The notes below the pieces were generated by a model, which worked only from the letters and a program-made list of their open reading frames with translations, had not been told where the DNA came from and searched no databases. 64,000 nt of DNA. Origin: Rivularia sp. MS3. GTDB taxonomy: Bacteria > Cyanobacteriota > Cyanobacteriia > Cyanobacteriales > Nostocaceae. Positions 54,946 through 63,342 of the stretch are shown one piece after another; the first letter of the stretch is position 1; the number at the start of each line of letters is the position of its first letter. Location of the stretch: the NCBI GenBank assembly GCA_019192545.1, contig JAHCMI010000037.1:20471-84470 (forward strand), written 5' to 3'. Made by a program: the position numbers and the translations under genes.

Positions 54946-55770
54946 CTAAGACTCAGGTGTGGGAATCGGCTTAATATCCTTAGCCTTATAAAATGTCTCT
55001 AAACTGTCTCTATCGCCAACAAACCTCCAATGCCAAGGTTCGTAACTTACACCTTGTGTATTATCTCTAGGAAATGACAGTTCAAATCCGTATCGTGCTG
55101 CATTTGCTTCTAACCATTTAAAGGCTTTGGTATTTTCAAACTTTGCACTCAAATTAGTTGCCGGTACTTCAGCATCACCAATATCTACAGCGTAACCGGT
55201 GTGATGTTCGCTATGTCCGGGAGGTGCGCTTACCGATGCTCTTTGAGCAGGTCTTTGATTGCGTTGACGGCTTATATTAAAAAATAACTTTTCCTGTTCT
55301 TTTATGGAGCGAAACCCTGAAATTGGTACTAATCTAACACCAGCTTTGCGAGCATCTTTCACCATCTGCTTAAACTTTTCACCGGCGGATTTTCGTAACC
55401 TTATCCGTCGTCTACCTACATTAACCGCTACAATTTCCGATTTTGGAGCTTCTTTGTATTCTAAATGACCTAAGAGTGCATTATCTTTTGCTTCTTGATT
55501 GACAGAATCACTTTCTAGTGTATCGGGAGAAGCCGAACTGGTAGGTAAAGGTTGCTGTTTCGCTATATTTTTGGGGGTGGCAACGTAAAATATTAAACCG
55601 CTGATTGCAGCAAGTAAAACAAAACCCATTACTCCGGCGATCGCCACAAACGATGAGGACAAACCTAGTTTGGGAGCCGCATCAGGAGTATCGCGCAAAG
55701 CTTGGGGAATATCTTCGCTTATTTCAGAGGGGGTTGAGTTTTGTGCTTCCTCGTAAAACTCATTATTCAA
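54946..55770 (-). CDS. D-alanyl-D-alanine carboxypeptidase (VanY, M15B)
   Basis: 274 residues: a cytoplasmic tail, one membrane helix (FVAIAGVMGFVLLAAISGLIF), a Ser/Pro linker, then the M15B peptidase: PISGFRSIKEQEKLF, SEHHTGYAVDIGD (Zn-binding His and Asp, S-x-H-x-x-G-x-A-x-D) and EPWHWRFVG (Glu and His). It cleaves the terminal D-Ala of peptidoglycan stem peptides in the periplasm. All zinc ligands are present. Its start lies 104 bases from the divergent AEC transporter gene. Confidence 0.93.
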   Translation of the reverse strand: MNNEFYEEAQNSTPSEISEDIPQALRDTPDAAPKLGLSSSFVAIAGVMGFVLLAAISGLIFYVATPKNIAKQQPLPTSSASPDTLESDSVNQEAKDNALLGHLEYKEAPKSEIVAVNVGRRRIRLRKSAGEKFKQMVKDARKAGVRLVPISGFRSIKEQEKLFFNISRQRNQRPAQRASVSAPPGHSEHHTGYAVDIGDAEVPATNLSAKFENTKAFKWLEANAARYGFELSFPRDNTQGVSYEPWHWRFVGDRDSLETFYKAKDIKPIPTPES

Positions 55771-55874
55771 GGCTCAACTCCTGATGAATGTTCAGTAATC
55801 ATTAGAGATTGTAGACTGTAGAGCAAGAAACCTGTTAGATAATAGGTTACATATTCAATTCCTGCAAAAACCTT

Positions 55875-56792
55875 TTGATAAACCTTTTAGAACTATACTT
55901 TAAGCTCTTTGGTTCGGTCTTAATCGGATTTTACCTGGGACGCAGGCTCCCTTCTACAGTTCCAACCCGCTTAGCTTGGTTTCTGTTTTGGATAGGAGTA
56001 CCGATAGGAATTGTTGCTTTTTTACGTAAAGCCGATCTATCCGGGGCAATTTGGATTGCACCCGCCATCGCTTACGCAGCCATGTTACTCGGAGCATTTT
56101 TTGCTCTTGTTGTCATAAAATGGCAAAGTTATTTTACAAATACAGTCCTATCATCACCAACTCAGGGAAGTTTAATTTTATCGGCGATGGTAGGAAATAC
56201 GGGTTTTCTTGGTTATCCTATCACTTTGGCAGTACATGGTACTCAGTATTTTGCCTGGGCTTTATTTTACGATTTATTAGGTTCTTTGTTTGGTGCTTGG
56301 GGTTTGGGTGTATTAATTGCTGCGCGTTTTGGCGGTAGCGCTACAAGTTTGTGGCAGAGTAGCAAGGTGATATTAATCAATCCTGCTTTATGGAGTTTTG
56401 GATTCGGTTTGCTGTTTCGTCAAGTCAAAATTCCCCCCTCGGCAGAATTTGTTTTAGATAAATTTGCTTGGAGTGGTGTCGCTTTATCCTTAATTTTAAT
56501 GGGAATGCGATTGAGCAAATTGAGTTCTTGGCATAATTTACCCTTAGCAACAATAAGCGTCACCATCAAAATGTTGCTGGTTCCTTTTATATTTGGTATC
56601 ACCTTAAAATATTTAGGCTTAACAGGAACGAGTGCGAAAGTTATTTTACTGCAAACAGCAATGCCTCCTGCTTTCGCTACCTTAATCATTGCTGAAACTT
56701 TTAATCTCGACAGTGAATTAGCAGTAACAACAGTAGCAGCAGGAACGATGATATTACTTCTAACTCTTCCGATGTGGCTGATAGTATTTTAA
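55875..56792 (+). CDS. AEC family transporter (auxin efflux carrier-like permease)
   Basis: 305 residues, about ten membrane helices. The N-terminal part (LLELYFKLFGSVLIGFYLGRRLP) and the repeat halves around ILSAMVGNTGFLGYPITL and ILLQTAMPPAFATLIIAETF, with the paired NTGFLGYP and MPPA motifs, are typical of AEC permeases, which carry carboxylates or auxin-like anions. The start is TTG 55875 (no ATG in the expected place); the next in-frame ATG would delete the first helix. Substrate unknown. A hairpin follows the stop. Confidence 0.85.
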   Translation: MINLLELYFKLFGSVLIGFYLGRRLPSTVPTRLAWFLFWIGVPIGIVAFLRKADLSGAIWIAPAIAYAAMLLGAFFALVVIKWQSYFTNTVLSSPTQGSLILSAMVGNTGFLGYPITLAVHGTQYFAWALFYDLLGSLFGAWGLGVLIAARFGGSATSLWQSSKVILINPALWSFGFGLLFRQVKIPPSAEFVLDKFAWSGVALSLILMGMRLSKLSSWHNLPLATISVTIKMLLVPFIFGITLKYLGLTGTSAKVILLQTAMPPAFATLIIAETFNLDSELAVTTVAAGTMILLLTLPMWLIVF

Positions 56793-56835
56793 GGACACTA
56801 CGTTACAGAGGTTCCCTCCGTTGTAGTAAGTGTCC
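56793..56835. repeat. Imperfect hairpin after the AEC gene
   Basis: GGACACT...ACA-GAGG pairs with CCTC-TTGTAGTAAGTGTCC, with bulges. No long T-run. It may be a weak terminator or a dispersed palindrome. Confidence 0.5.
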
Positions 56836-56971
56836 GGGATTTTATATTGAGAATAGGAGGGGATTGGGCATTGAGAATTGGTAATTAAAAATTCGTAATA
56901 GAGTTAGAAGTTAGAAATTACGAATTATCTTCCCCATCTTCTCCCATGCCCCATGCCCTATTCCCATCACG

Positions 56972-57490
56972 TTAACAAGGTTGACTCACCTTCTCAACAA
57001 GTTCGGCTGGGCTTGTAAATTCATAACCTTCAAATGGCTGATGTATCCAAGGATTGTCGGGCAAGTAATCGGCATAGTAGTCGGGAGCTATAACCGAACA
57101 TGCTTTATACCAGATAACGGCAGAACGAATTTCTTCAATATTAGTGTGACTATTTTTCTTTAGCCAAGGAATAGTCTCTTTGAGCGTAACTCCTGAGTCT
57201 ACTAAGTCATCAACTAACAGGATTCGCGAACCGAGTGCCTCATCAGTCATAGTTAAATGTCGAGAAAAAGTTAATTCACCCCTTTCTTGCTTGCCCGCAC
57301 CGCTGTAAGATGATGTTGCTAATATTGCTAACGGCTGCTTGTATATACGGGATATAATATCTCCTACTCGCAGTCCACCCCTAGCAAGGCAGACTATTTG
57401 ATTGAATTCCCAGCCGGATTGATAAATTTGAGCAGCTAGTTGTTCTATTTTGTGGTGATAATCTGACCACGAGATATAAAGGTCTGGCAT
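56972..57490 (-). CDS. Purine-type phosphoribosyltransferase
   Basis: 172 residues. The PRPP-binding loop is ILLVDDLVDSGVTL (the two Asp followed by a short hydrophobic-S/T stretch); the N-terminal part has IVCLARGGLRVGDIISR. The form fits the xanthine-guanine/hypoxanthine phosphoribosyltransferase group, which salvages purines to nucleotides. The exact base cannot be decided from sequence alone. Start ATG 57490 stands about 65 bases from the divergent MFS gene. Its C-terminus abuts heptamer-like sequence and a short IR (56890-56924). Confidence 0.85.
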   Translation of the reverse strand: MPDLYISWSDYHHKIEQLAAQIYQSGWEFNQIVCLARGGLRVGDIISRIYKQPLAILATSSYSGAGKQERGELTFSRHLTMTDEALGSRILLVDDLVDSGVTLKETIPWLKKNSHTNIEEIRSAVIWYKACSVIAPDYYADYLPDNPWIHQPFEGYEFTSPAELVEKVSQPC

Positions 57491-57555
57491 AAGCGAGGTA
57501 ATTTAAAACTAATGGTAGATGCCAAACCCTTTATTGTAATACGAGTGTAGGTATT

Positions 57556-58989
57556 ATGAGCGATTCTGTAGCTGATGGTTATCCCCGAGAGGTTGATAAA
57601 GATAAAAAACTCAACTTAAAAACCAAACTGGCTTACGGTGCAGGGGATTTAGGACCGGCAATTACCGCTAATATTTCCGTATTTTTCCTGTTAGTTTTCT
57701 TTACCAATGTCGCGGGTATTCCTGCGGGTTTAGCTGGCAGCATCTTGATGGTGGGTAAAATTTGGGATGCTATAAATGACCCGTTTGTAGGAGTTTTGAC
57801 GGATAGAACCGAATCTAAACGTTGGGGTCGTCGTCTGCCTTGGTTACTGTATGGTGCGATACCTTTTGGTATTTTCTTCTTTTTGCAGTGGATTGTACCA
57901 ACTACTAATGTTTGGGGATTATTTTGGTATTACGTCATCATTGGGGTGATATCTCAGGTATTTTATACGGTGGTTAATTTGCCTTACACGGCAATGACTC
58001 CAGAATTAACTCAAGATTACGACGAACGAACCAGCCTTAATAGTATTCGCTTCGCTTTTTCTATCGGCGGCAGTATTCTTTCATTATTTTTAGCAAGACT
58101 GATATTTTCTTTAGTTGATAATCGTCAACAGCAATATTTAGTTTTAGCAGCAGTATGTGCTGTAATAGCAGTCTTAGGGCTATTTTGGTGCGTTTGGGGA
58201 ACACGCGATCGCGTTTTGGCTTTTGAAGCGAAACGTTCTCAAAACGACGAAAGCGAATCGATTCCCATAGCAGAACAAATCAAAATCGTTTTCAACAACA
58301 AACCTTTTTTATTCGTAATTGGTATATATCTTTTTTCCTGGTTGGGGGTACAAATAACAGCCAGCGTTATTCCCTATTTTGTTATTTATTGCATGAAGCT
58401 CAAAGAATCAGACGTACCTACTGTCATGATTGGGGTACAGGGAACGGCTTTATTAATGCTATTTGTTTGGGGTGCATTAAGCAAAAAAGTTGGTAAAAAA
58501 GCCGTTTACTTTATGGGAATGTTTTTATGGATAATCGCAGCTACAGGATTATTTTTTTTACAACCCAATCAAATTAATTTAATGTACGTTTTAGCAGTAA
58601 TTGCAGGTTCGGGAGTATCTGTAGCTTATCTGGTACCTTGGTCTATGATGCCAGATGTCATCGAATTAGATGAATTACAAACCGGACAAAGACGTGAAGG
58701 TGTATTTTACGGCTTTATGGTGTTATTACAAAAATTCGGTTTAGCTTTCGGTTTATTTTTGGTAGGAATTGCTTTACAGGCTTCGGGCTTTGTGGAAAAC
58801 GTTCCCGGACAAACTCAGTTACCAGTACAGCCAGATACCGCACTATCAGCAATTCGTATCGCTATAGGTCCGGTTCCTATAGTATCTTTAATTTGCGGAT
58901 TATTTTTAACTTACTTTTATCCCATCACCCGCGAAATGCACGCCGAAATTTTACTCAAACTTGAAGAGAGAAGGAAGAATAATAGTTAG
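57556..58989 (+). CDS. GPH-family (glycoside-pentoside-hexuronide:cation) symporter
   Basis: 477 residues, 12 membrane helices. The first helix region has LAYGAGDLGPAI, and helix 2 is followed by GKIWDAINDPFVGVLTDRTESKRWGRRLPWLL, the loop 2-3 signature of GPH symporters (also found in the MelB/LacS group). A second half pattern is YLVPWSMMPDVIELDELQTGQRREGVFYGFMVLLQKFG. They import disaccharides or pentosides with Na+ or H+. No sugar-catabolism genes are adjacent, so the substrate is unknown. Confidence 0.92.
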   Translation: MSDSVADGYPREVDKDKKLNLKTKLAYGAGDLGPAITANISVFFLLVFFTNVAGIPAGLAGSILMVGKIWDAINDPFVGVLTDRTESKRWGRRLPWLLYGAIPFGIFFFLQWIVPTTNVWGLFWYYVIIGVISQVFYTVVNLPYTAMTPELTQDYDERTSLNSIRFAFSIGGSILSLFLARLIFSLVDNRQQQYLVLAAVCAVIAVLGLFWCVWGTRDRVLAFEAKRSQNDESESIPIAEQIKIVFNNKPFLFVIGIYLFSWLGVQITASVIPYFVIYCMKLKESDVPTVMIGVQGTALLMLFVWGALSKKVGKKAVYFMGMFLWIIAATGLFFLQPNQINLMYVLAVIAGSGVSVAYLVPWSMMPDVIELDELQTGQRREGVFYGFMVLLQKFGLAFGLFLVGIALQASGFVENVPGQTQLPVQPDTALSAIRIAIGPVPIVSLICGLFLTYFYPITREMHAEILLKLEERRKNNS

Positions 58990-59016
58990 GAATTAGGAGT
59001 TAGGAGTTAGGAATTG
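58984..59016. repeat. Heptamer repeat (TTAGGAR)
   Basis: TTAGGAATTAGGAGTTAGGAG-type units directly after the symporter's stop codon. A further pair GGTGCTAGTACACT / AGTGTACGGCACC spans 59020-59077. Confidence 0.75.
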
Positions 59017-59296
59017 TAGGGTGCTAGTACACTGATTAATTCTGAACGCAATAATAAGATGGTGAGTGTACGGCACCATCCGAAATTTTTGACTGAAAAC
59101 CACTATATTAGTTAGGAATTAGAAGTTAGTTTTCAATAGAAGTATAGTTTTATATATTATATATTTTCTGTTTATATCGGAATTATTTAAAATATCTCTT
59201 CTTTCTCTTTCCTCTGCTTGCTCCGCCTACTAGAAGGGTTTTATTTAATTTTTTCCGGTGCAACCGGAATTGATATTACTAATTAGGTTGAAAAAC
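58990..59296. other. Spacer between convergent genes with repeats
   Basis: 307 bases. It holds heptamers, an inverted repeat at 59020-59077, and a MITE-type end at 59087-59110 (TTTTGACTGAAAACCACTAT). No coding frame. Confidence 0.6.
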
Positions 59297-60868
59297 TTAT
59301 TTTCTAACTTTCCAATTAAGTTTGACAATCATCCCAACTAAAAAACCAATAATTGTCCCAGAAATATGACCAATAAAACTAATCTGTGGTGTAGTTAAAT
59401 CAAATACTGTTTGCAGCAAAATTATAAACAAAAACTTTCGCAAATTTTGAGAAGCAATACTAACTTTATCTCTCAACCAATCTCGTAAAAATATAGCAAT
59501 AGAAACACCAACTAAACCCATTACTGCACCAGAAGCACCTACTGCAAATTCTGTTTGGGAATAACCTAAAACTGACATCCAAGTAACTGCCAGCATCGAT
59601 CCAATACTAGCAATTAAATATACAAATAAATATTGCTTTACTCCCAAAATTAATTCTACCAAGCGACCAAAGAAATAAAGACCAAACATATTTGTTGTTA
59701 AGTGCATCCAGCCAAAATGAAGAAATGTTGCACTCAAAAGTCGCCACCAATCTCCAGCTAATACTTGTTGTGGAACTAACGCACCTAAATTATACAAAGT
59801 CTCGATATTAGTACTACCACCAAATCTAATTTCTAGGACAAACGCTGCCAGATTCAACCCAATCATCAAAAATGTGGCATTTGCTCGCCGCCCTCGTATC
59901 TGACTTTTAAGCTTATATTTTGCCTCTTGTTCAATTTCTGTAATTATGCGCTTAATAAACTGTTGAGATTGCTGAGTTAATTCGGATGAGGCTATAATAC
60001 AAGGCTTCGACAAGCGCCACTCTACAGCTTTACGAATACGTATATCTTTGCTGTTTCTTTGATTTGCAAGTAGCTCTCTAGCAACTTCTTGATTTCCTAC
60101 TGCTTGTTCGGCACTAGCTAACCAATATTTTTTAATAGTTTCGGGATATGTAGCTAGCGAATCATTAAATAATTTTTCGACTCTTTCTTTTTCTCCGCAA
60201 AATGCAAATACAAGCATTCTTACAAAATTGCGCGTCGCCAGGTTGCTTTTTTCTAGACTCGACTTAAATTGCTCACATGCTTTTAACAACCCATTTATAT
60301 CACCAGTCTCTCCTAAACAACGTAGGTAAATAATTTGAATATTTAACTCTTCGTCAAGTATCTTTGGTGCAATATTTTCTTCTATCCATAGCTGTAATTC
60401 TGACCAATTAGAATTCATTTGGTAAAGATTAATAGCAGCATATCTACCAATTGCTGTTGTAGATGATTGGTAACGTTGAAAAATAGCAGTCGCTTCGTCA
60501 ATTAAACCTTCTTGAGCCATCTCCAAGGCTTTAACAAATTCTGGTTGCTCTCGCCACCCATCTGTGGGGTGTAGCAATCGCACCAGAGTAGCGATTCTCC
60601 TTGCCTGTCTGAATTTCTGCTGAGTTAAAAGTCGGTTAAAATTTAAAATTGCAATGGCAGGAGTAACTACGAACACAGCCCATAAGCCTCCAGCAACCAA
60701 GCCTGCTATAGTCGGAGTCAAGTAGGATAATATTGCCGTAACAGCTAAGATAAATCCCGAAACTATCATCCAACCTACAGCCCGTCTGGCTGAACTACGA
60801 ATTCCAGTGATGATTTGCGAAATGCAGGATATAGAAACCATCCAAATCAGTAAGTAGTTTATATCCAT
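59297..60868 (-). CDS. Rhomboid intramembrane serine protease with large N-terminal extension
   Basis: Rhomboid core is in the last 200 residues: GDWWRLLSATFLHFGWMHLTTNMFGLYFFG (HxxxHxxxN region), catalytic Ser in GASGAVMGLVG and catalytic His in ISFIGHISGTIIGF. Before it lie about 340 residues: two membrane helices near the start (INYLLIWMVSISCISQI and the following one) and a helical, TPR-like stretch. ATG 60868 (MDINYLL) is chosen as the likely family start, with AAGGA 12 bases ahead; ATG 60898 adds ten residues. It cleaves transmembrane substrates; which ones is unknown. The extension may recruit substrates. Confidence 0.88.
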   Translation of the reverse strand: MDINYLLIWMVSISCISQIITGIRSSARRAVGWMIVSGFILAVTAILSYLTPTIAGLVAGGLWAVFVVTPAIAILNFNRLLTQQKFRQARRIATLVRLLHPTDGWREQPEFVKALEMAQEGLIDEATAIFQRYQSSTTAIGRYAAINLYQMNSNWSELQLWIEENIAPKILDEELNIQIIYLRCLGETGDINGLLKACEQFKSSLEKSNLATRNFVRMLVFAFCGEKERVEKLFNDSLATYPETIKKYWLASAEQAVGNQEVARELLANQRNSKDIRIRKAVEWRLSKPCIIASSELTQQSQQFIKRIITEIEQEAKYKLKSQIRGRRANATFLMIGLNLAAFVLEIRFGGSTNIETLYNLGALVPQQVLAGDWWRLLSATFLHFGWMHLTTNMFGLYFFGRLVELILGVKQYLFVYLIASIGSMLAVTWMSVLGYSQTEFAVGASGAVMGLVGVSIAIFLRDWLRDKVSIASQNLRKFLFIILLQTVFDLTTPQISFIGHISGTIIGFLVGMIVKLNWKVRK

Positions 60869-61069
60869 TAAAAAAAGTTGTCCTTGGGTTCCATTCAATA
60901 AGTCTTTTAGTTATATTCCATAATGCCCGATTGTTTTTATAGGAAAATACTGTTCCCGTTAAAGCAGTGTATGCGAAAGACATAGTCAGTTGTTAAACTA
61001 AAACCCCATGTTTTCAAGTTGAGATGACAGCTAGTCGCAGTTTTTAACCTGCCTAAATATTTTCTAAAA

Positions 61070-61630
61070 ATGTTATTTATCTGGATTTTAGTAACTGGTA
61101 TAGCTGGTGCGTTTATCGGCTATATGGCTGCACCTGGTGATTTTTTTTGGGAATTAGTTGCCAGCGGTTTTGTAGTCGGAATCGCTCAATGGGTAGTTTT
61201 ACGACGTTATATAAAATCTGCTGTGTGGTGGATACCTGTAAGCGGTTTCGGTTGGATTTTAGGTATTTATTTGATGGTATTTACCGGAGGAATTTTGAAT
61301 CCGGTTGTTGAATTTCTCCAGTCTACGGGTATCTTTTGGGAAGTTTTTTGGTTAAATGTCGTTCAAAAACCGATTAATTTCGCAGTTTTAGGGTTTGCTC
61401 AGTGGTTGGTGCTGCGTCGTTATTTTCAATATGCTTTTTGGTGGATAATCGCTAGCGCTTTGAGTGGAGTTGTTAAAGGTGGGCTGGGTGCTTATGTATG
61501 TGCCGTTGCCTGTAAAGTTGGCGGTGGGAGTATATCTAATGGGTTAGGTTGGGCTGCTAGTGGAGCAATTACTGGTACTGTATTGCTATGGCTGGTAAAT
61601 AATCATCGTAAAAACCTGCCATCGGGCTAA
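61070..61630 (+). CDS. Hypothetical membrane protein with internal duplication
   Basis: 186 residues, about five membrane segments. An internal duplication is visible: GIAQWVVLRRYIKSAVWWI and GFAQWLVLRRYFQYAFWWI, each followed by a Gly-rich stretch. The N-terminal segment (FIWILVTGIAGAFIGYMAAPG) and C-terminal (GAITGTVLLWLVNN) are membrane helices with glycine zipper-like spacing. Proteins of this pattern are common in filamentous cyanobacteria and have no known function. The gene starts about 170 bases from the divergent rhomboid gene. Confidence 0.8.
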   Translation: MLFIWILVTGIAGAFIGYMAAPGDFFWELVASGFVVGIAQWVVLRRYIKSAVWWIPVSGFGWILGIYLMVFTGGILNPVVEFLQSTGIFWEVFWLNVVQKPINFAVLGFAQWLVLRRYFQYAFWWIIASALSGVVKGGLGAYVCAVACKVGGGSISNGLGWAASGAITGTVLLWLVNNHRKNLPSG

Positions 61631-61699
61631 TGTATGTTAGCCATAGTAATGTTACTTATAGAAATGTAAATATAAGTAACTATATCCAAATTAATAAAA

Positions 61700-62383
61700 A
61701 TGGCAGATACAAGTTTACAAGAAATTACGACTCAATTAGAAAGTTCTTCATTAAGAGACAGGATGGTAGCTCTGGCTTCCTTGAGGGATGTGCCCGCAGA
61801 GGATGCAGTTCCTTTAATTAAAAAGGTGCTTGATGATGAATCTTTGCAATTACGTTCGATGGCGATATTTGCTTTAGGAATTAAACAAACACCCGATTGC
61901 TACCCGATTTTAGTCCAAACACTGGAATCCGATAATGATTATGGCATCAGAGCCGATGCTGCTGGTGCTTTAGGATATTTGGGTGACAATAGAGCTTTGG
62001 AACCTTTATCAAGAGCTTTTTACGAAGATACAGATTGGTTGGTACGCTTTAGTGCTGCTGTGGCGCTGGGAAATTTAAAAGATAGCCGCGCAAAAGAAGT
62101 ACTTTACAAAGCCCTTGAAAGTGAAGAAGTTGTAATTCAGCAAGCTGCGATCGCAGCTTTAGGAGAAATCAAAGATATCGAATCTGTAGACAAAATCCTC
62201 CGCTTTGCTCAATCGGATGATTGGTTAGTGCGTCAGCGTTTAGCAGAAGCTTTAGGAAATCTTCCCACTGATAAAAGTATTTCAGCTTTGAAATATTTAG
62301 AGAAAGATAATCACAATCACGTTAGTGAATCGGCAAGAATTTCGCTATCAAAACTTGAACAAGCGAACAATCGAGTGGGATAA
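61700..62383 (+). CDS. HEAT-repeat protein (PBS-lyase/NblB-like repeats)
   Basis: 227 residues forming six HEAT (PBS-lyase HEAT-like) repeats, each with an R/Q-A-A/ALG-L pattern (QLRSMAIFALGIKQ, GIRADAAGALGYLG, LVRFSAAVALGNLK, VIQQAAIAALGEIK, LVRQRLAEALGNLP). The family includes phycobilin lyase subunits (CpcE/CpcF) and NblB of phycobilisome degradation, but many members have other roles. Here it stands about 300 bases ahead of the phycobiliprotein lyase gene, which supports a link to phycobilisomes without proving it. No catalytic residues are expected in this scaffold. Confidence 0.85.
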   Translation: MADTSLQEITTQLESSSLRDRMVALASLRDVPAEDAVPLIKKVLDDESLQLRSMAIFALGIKQTPDCYPILVQTLESDNDYGIRADAAGALGYLGDNRALEPLSRAFYEDTDWLVRFSAAVALGNLKDSRAKEVLYKALESEEVVIQQAAIAALGEIKDIESVDKILRFAQSDDWLVRQRLAEALGNLPTDKSISALKYLEKDNHNHVSESARISLSKLEQANNRVG

Positions 62384-62687
62384 TCAGTATTTGTAATAAT
62401 ACGGAAAGTAGGGAGTAGGGAGTAGGGTTAGTTAATAGGTTTTAGGAAAGAGTAATTTTAGATTTTGGATTCAATTCTCAATGGTTTTGAGCATCTAACT
62501 TTTGCATGGGGATAATCAAAAACTAGTCAATGCTTAGTTTGATGAAAAGAACATTTTTCTTATCTTTGACAAAACTCTTCCAAAATTCTAGATTATTTAA
62601 CCTCTAACTTTTGTTTTTCAACCTTTAACCTTTAACCTTTAACCTTTGACCTAATCTTTATAAAAATCTCGACTTAAGGTAGTTTTA
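62384..62687. other. Spacer with heptamer arrays upstream of the lyase gene
   Basis: 304 bases. GGGAGTA units at about 62407-62429 and four AACCTTT units at 62620-62647. The region includes the promoter of the lyase gene, which I cannot place. Confidence 0.55.
62620..62647. repeat. Heptamer repeat (AACCTTT x4)
   Basis: Four perfect AACCTTT units, the reverse-complement class of AAAGGTT seen at hisB and tpiA, 40 bases before the lyase start. Confidence 0.9.
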
Positions 62688-63257
62688 TTGATGAATATTG
62701 AAGAATTTTTTGAATTAAGTGCTGGTAAATGGTTTTCCCATCGTACTAGCCATCATTTGGCTTTTAAACAATCTGAAGGTGGTAAATCAGATATTATTAT
62801 TGAAACTTTAGCAGCAGATCATCCTGAAGTAATTAAACTGTGCGAGCAACACCAAGTAGAACCTAGTAGTGGAAATAGTGGTGCTAGAGTAACTTGGAAT
62901 GGCACTATGGAATGGGATAAAGAAAAACACGAAGGCTCCACTGTTTTAGTCGCTGTACCAAATTTAGACGATCCTAAGACAGGAAAATTGCTGCGAGAAA
63001 TGGGTTACGCAGAAAAAACCCCAGTTGCTGGAACTTATAAAATGGGTGATGACGATGCATTAACCTTAACTACAGAATACGAAACTATGTGGTCTGAAGA
63101 ACGCTTATGGTTCGCAAGCCCAAATTTACGGATGCGCGTTGGTGTTCTCAAACGCTTCGGTGGTTTCAGTATGGCTTCTTTCACTTCGGAAATTCGTATG
63201 GGTGGAAATGCTTCTGCTGCGAAACAAACTGATGCAGCAACTAACAGCGCATCATAG
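62688..63257 (+). CDS. cpcS: Phycobiliprotein lyase, CpcS/CpeS type
   Basis: 189 residues, calycin-like beta-barrel family: [104 protein letters not shown]. These enzymes attach phycocyanobilin to the beta-type Cys-84 of phycobiliproteins. The whole motif set is present. The family has several paralogues (CpcS, CpcU, CpeS), so the exact letter is uncertain. It ends with an Ala/Ser-rich tail and is followed by a GACGT palindrome at the convergent junction. Confidence 0.88.
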   Translation: MMNIEEFFELSAGKWFSHRTSHHLAFKQSEGGKSDIIIETLAADHPEVIKLCEQHQVEPSSGNSGARVTWNGTMEWDKEKHEGSTVLVAVPNLDDPKTGKLLREMGYAEKTPVAGTYKMGDDDALTLTTEYETMWSEERLWFASPNLRMRVGVLKRFGGFSMASFTSEIRMGGNASAAKQTDAATNSAS

Positions 63258-63293
63258 ATTATTAGTTAATAACTTTAGCTAGTATCTAACATA

Positions 63294-63316
63294 GAGACGT
63301 AGCATTGCTACGTCTC
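63294..63316. terminator. GACGT palindrome, copy 5, between convergent genes
   Basis: Perfect 10-bp stem GAGACGTAGC / GCTACGTCTC with ATT loop, 37 bases after the lyase stop and 27 bases from the convergent gene. A bidirectional terminator role is likely from position; no T-run. Confidence 0.6.
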
Positions 63317-63342
63317 GTGAAGCTAAATCTAAAAAACTGAAT

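Noticed and set aside
61630..61821. 63-codon plus-strand frame between two genes
   Set aside because: It starts at the stop of one gene and runs out of frame into the HEAT-repeat gene; composition is not coding-like.
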